Assembly: GCA_903864505.1 (NCBI GenBank)
Contig: CAIPGC010000179.1
Span: 1 to 37,690 of the forward strand
Length of the DNA: 37,690 bases
Source: an uncultured beta proteobacterium
Lineage (GTDB): Bacteria > Pseudomonadota > Gammaproteobacteria > Burkholderiales > Burkholderiaceae_C
Direction of reading: 5' to 3'
Shown here piece after piece: positions 37,377 to 37,690 of this stretch (positions are counted from its first letter, which is position 1; every line of letters starts with the position of its first letter). Under the pieces are notes generated by a model. The model saw only the letters and a list, made by a program, of their open reading frames with translations, did no database searches and was not told the DNA's origin. Both the position numbers and the translations under genes were made by a program.

Positions 37377-37393
37377 TGCAAAGTAACTTTGCA
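37377..37393. promoter_or_regulatory. 17-bp palindrome upstream of the efflux operon (possible operator)
   Basis: TGCAAAGT-A-ACTTTGCA is a perfect 8-bp inverted repeat around one base, in the 139-bp gap between rnhA and the efflux adaptor gene. Size and symmetry suit a dimeric repressor of the TetR/MarR kind, but no regulator gene is adjacent. It also lies 11 bp past the rnhA stop, where it could simply be part of a transcript end. Confidence 0.35.
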
Positions 37394-37403
37394 CAGCTTT
37401 ACC

Positions 37404-37690
37404 TCAACGCTGCTGCAGCGCCTGTTCCACACCCCGATTGGCCAGTGCATCCGCCCGCTCGTTGCCCGGGTCACCGGCGTGACCCTTGACCCAGCGCCAG
37501 TCAATCTGGTGCCCAGCCTGCGCCACCAACTGGTCGAGCTGCTGCCACAAGTCCACATTCTTTACCGGTTGCCTGGATGCAGTCTTCCAGCCCTTGGCTT
37601 TCCAGCCGACCAGCCACTCGGTCATGCCCTTGAGCACGTACTGGCTGTCCACGTGAAGCGTTACCTGGCACGGTCGCTTGAGTGCACGCA
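37404..37690 (-). CDS. rnhA: Ribonuclease HI, C-terminal part (runs off the window)
   Basis: RNase HI cuts the RNA strand of RNA-DNA hybrids. The frame is open to the right edge; 94 residues are visible, starting within the [17 protein letters not shown] strand. The ORF track's internal start misses the first 13 of these. Catalytic residues present are Asp in VDSQYV, His in KGHAG and the last Asp in ERADALA; the first Asp and Glu of the DEDD set lie outside. [19 protein letters not shown] matches the substrate-binding handle of the E. coli enzyme closely. It is transcribed toward the efflux operon. Confidence 0.95.
   Translation of the reverse strand, partial: RALKRPCQVTLHVDSQYVLKGMTEWLVGWKAKGWKTASRQPVKNVDLWQQLDQLVAQAGHQIDWRWVKGHAGDPGNERADALANRGVEQALQQR

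Overview
The window looks like ordinary chromosome from a betaproteobacterium of the order Burkholderiales, most likely family Comamonadaceae (Rhodoferax/Polaromonas-like). I infer this from the protein sequences, from neighbour sets typical of that group (ilvB-ilvN-ilvC / pssA / leuA; sigma factor-DUF3619-DUF3106-RDD; nadE-glnB; aat-bpt), and from copies of a short interspersed repeat that I associate from memory with that family. Assignments rest on reading the sequence and on recall of families; no database search was run. Coding density is high, and I saw no prophage, IS element, CRISPR array or rRNA operon.

Layout. 1-174: C-terminus of a class I fumarate hydratase. 263-2209: an N-terminally short alpha-carbonic anhydrase and an exported beta-propeller protein. 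2215-2383: tRNA-Arg(TCT) and tRNA-Pro(TGG) on the minus strand. 2458-4761: N-degron aminoacyl-transferases Aat and Bpt, then an IclR regulator. 4737-5786 (minus): a PbpG-like D-Ala-D-Ala endopeptidase. 5934-11967 (minus): branched-chain amino acid and phospholipid genes in the transcription order ilvB, ilvN, ilvC, terminator, pssA, leader peptide and attenuator, leuA. 12269-15476 (plus): sigma factor, DUF3619, DUF3106, RDD protein, dgkA and a LOG-family hydrolase, many joined by ATGA overlaps. 15501-17529 (minus): nadE then glnB. 17528-18739 (plus): a GNAT/FemAB-like protein whose start codon overlaps that of nadE. 18740-21056 (minus): cheW and a chemoreceptor ending in a CheR-docking pentapeptide. 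21230-24079: divergent soluble (ppa) and membrane proton-pumping (hppA) pyrophosphatases. 24136-29649: a NarL-type response regulator facing a TonB receptor / periplasmic binding protein / hybrid histidine kinase operon. 29748-32897 (plus): moaA-mobA-moeA. 32988-37264 (minus): an RND efflux pump and its lipoprotein adaptor. 37404-37690 (minus): the C-terminal part of RNase HI.

The most interesting signals are these. (1) A complete ribosome-mediated attenuator in front of leuA: an 18-residue leader peptide with five leucine codons (four of them CTA), an 11-bp terminator stem, and a leader segment AACGGGC that can pair with the terminator's 5' arm. (2) A degenerate ~58-bp interspersed repeat present at least three, probably four, times, with two copies read in frame inside genes (moeA and the GNAT gene). 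(3) A TonB receptor / binding protein / hybrid kinase operon with a convergent response regulator and no ABC permease or ATPase, which reads as a sensing relay rather than an importer. (4) A perfect 13-bp inverted repeat between ilvB and the sigma operon, each arm carrying the same extended -10 sequence facing outward.
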